The notes beneath the pieces were generated by a model. It was given only the letters and a program-made list of their open reading frames with translations. It had not been told where the DNA came from and made no database searches. The position numbers and the translations under genes were made by a program. A stretch of DNA of 6,718 nucleotides from JANNAT01 sp031422555 (GTDB lineage Bacteria > Pseudomonadota > Alphaproteobacteria > Rhodobacterales > Rhodobacteraceae): contig JANPLZ010000132.1 in the NCBI GenBank assembly GCA_031422555.1, positions 1-6,718 of the forward strand, read 5' to 3'. Below are positions 5,861 to 6,718 of the stretch, piece by piece. How positions within the stretch are numbered: position 1 is the first letter of the stretch; every line of letters starts with the position of its first letter.

Positions 5861-6670
5861 TCAGCGGTAAACGCCGTCGACGGTCAGATTTGGCAATTCG
5901 ACGCCACCGATCCAGGTGGTGTACAATTCGGCATACCGGCCGGTGCGCACTTGCTGGTTCACGAACAGGTTCAGATAATTGATGAAACCATATTCTTCGC
6001 GCAGCGTAAACAGCGCCACATAGTCGGTGTCAAACGGGGCCAGCCCCACAACGGTGATGCCGGGGAAATTGCCGGTTTTGATGTTGGCTTGCGCCACTGT
6101 CGAGGTGGACACAGTCGCATCAATCTGGCCCTGGGTCAGTGCCAGAAATACATCAGCCTGAGTTTGGTAAGGGCGGAATTCGCCGCTGCCCCATTCCTTG
6201 ACCTGCGCTTCCAAAGCGATGGCTTCATAGGTGCCCGCAGTTGCGCCAACCACTTTGCCTTTCATCGTATCGAACGATGTAATGCCTGATTTGTCATTCG
6301 CGGTGACCGCCATTTCAAATGCGAAGTACGGGATCGACATTCCCACGGTTTTCGCACGTTCCAGCGTATCAGATGTGGATGCAACCCCCACATCAACCCG
6401 GCCCGACATCAGGGCGGGAATCCGTTCCGGAAACGGGGTTTCAACGATTTCGGCCGTAACGCCAAGTGCAGCGGCCAAATCGTTACAATAATCAACGTCA
6501 AAGCCGATCGGGTTGTTATCGGCATCGCGCGATCCCATTGGCGGAAAGTCCAGTACAACCGCACAGCGCAGCACGCCGGAGGAGATAATATCGTCAAGCT
6601 TGTCGGCATATGCCGCAGAGCCAAGGGCAGTGGCGGCCAACAGGCCAATGGTAAAAAGTGTGGTTTTCAT
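5861..6670 (-). CDS. Periplasmic amino-acid-binding protein of ABC transporter (SBP_bac_3)
   Basis: A 269-residue family 3 solute-binding protein. A signal peptide is clear: MKTTLF, a hydrophobic core, and a probable type I cleavage after SAAYA (residue 22); there is no lipobox cysteine. The mature protein shows VLRCAVVLDFPPMG (33-46), IGFDVDYCNDLAAALG (55-70), RIPALMSGRVDVGVAS (83-98) and TLERAKTVGMSIPYF (102-116), where Arg105 is the likely carboxylate-binding arginine. Further on are GKVVGATAGTYEA (138-150) and GQIDATVSTS (181-190), where Asp184 may bind the amino group. The ATG follows GGGAG by 6 bases (plus-strand 6677-6681). It is the first gene of the minus-strand operon in this window. 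The ligand is probably an amino or imino acid; hydroxyproline is suggested by the aconitase X gene in the same operon. No convincing promoter is seen in the 48 bases upstream (6671-6718). Confidence 0.94.
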   Translation of the reverse strand: MKTTLFTIGLLAATALGSAAYADKLDDIISSGVLRCAVVLDFPPMGSRDADNNPIGFDVDYCNDLAAALGVTAEIVETPFPERIPALMSGRVDVGVASTSDTLERAKTVGMSIPYFAFEMAVTANDKSGITSFDTMKGKVVGATAGTYEAIALEAQVKEWGSGEFRPYQTQADVFLALTQGQIDATVSTSTVAQANIKTGNFPGITVVGLAPFDTDYVALFTLREEYGFINYLNLFVNQQVRTGRYAELYTTWIGGVELPNLTVDGVYR

Positions 6671-6718
6671 GTCTTGCTCCCTGAGTTTGAAATCTTGGGT
6701 GACGTGCGGGCAGTATTC

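Noticed and set aside
6671..6718. Promoter for the transporter operon
   Set aside because: Only 48 bases are available; apart from the GGGAG ribosome-binding site I see no -35/-10 pair or operator-like palindrome.

Overview
The window reads as a typical alphaproteobacterial chromosome segment, most likely a Rhodobacterales or roseobacter-type organism. This is inferred from the high GC content, tightly packed operons and the style of the encoded proteins; there is no rRNA or other marker gene to confirm it. It carries two catabolic operons that converge at about 1865-1936. No tRNA, rRNA, mobile element, CRISPR array or origin was seen.

The plus-strand operon (2-1864) holds the 3' end of a UxaA-type sugar-acid dehydratase, a short-chain dehydrogenase closely resembling 2-keto-3-deoxy-L-fuconate dehydrogenase, and an amidohydrolase-family lactonase resembling L-fuconolactonase. 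Together they fit a non-phosphorylative route for L-fucose or a similar deoxy-sugar: the lactonase opens the aldonolactone, the dehydratase makes the 2-keto-3-deoxy acid, and the dehydrogenase oxidises it for later cleavage. The sugar 1-dehydrogenase, the final hydrolase or aldolase, and any transporter or regulator would lie outside the window. A degenerate 14-bp repeat in three tandem copies sits between the last two genes.

The minus-strand operon is read from 6670 down to 1937. It encodes a periplasmic amino-acid-binding protein, two HisM/HisQ-type permeases, a HisP/GlnQ-type ATPase, a 32-residue small reading frame, and a fused aconitase X. Aconitase X proteins of this kind are cis-3-hydroxy-L-proline dehydratases (LhpI), so the operon most likely imports a hydroxyproline and dehydrates it to delta-1-pyrroline-2-carboxylate. 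The reductase that would make L-proline is not in the window. A perfect 9-bp inverted repeat lies just after the binding-protein gene and may allow that protein to be made in excess over the membrane parts.

The least explained element is the 32-codon frame at 3649-3747. It starts 2 bases after the ATPase stop and its stop codon overlaps the aconitase X start. It could be a translational-coupling peptide, or the tail of a lost gene, possibly of the proline racemase / hydroxyproline epimerase family. The rest of the window belongs to recognisable families, and I found no convincing new multi-gene system.
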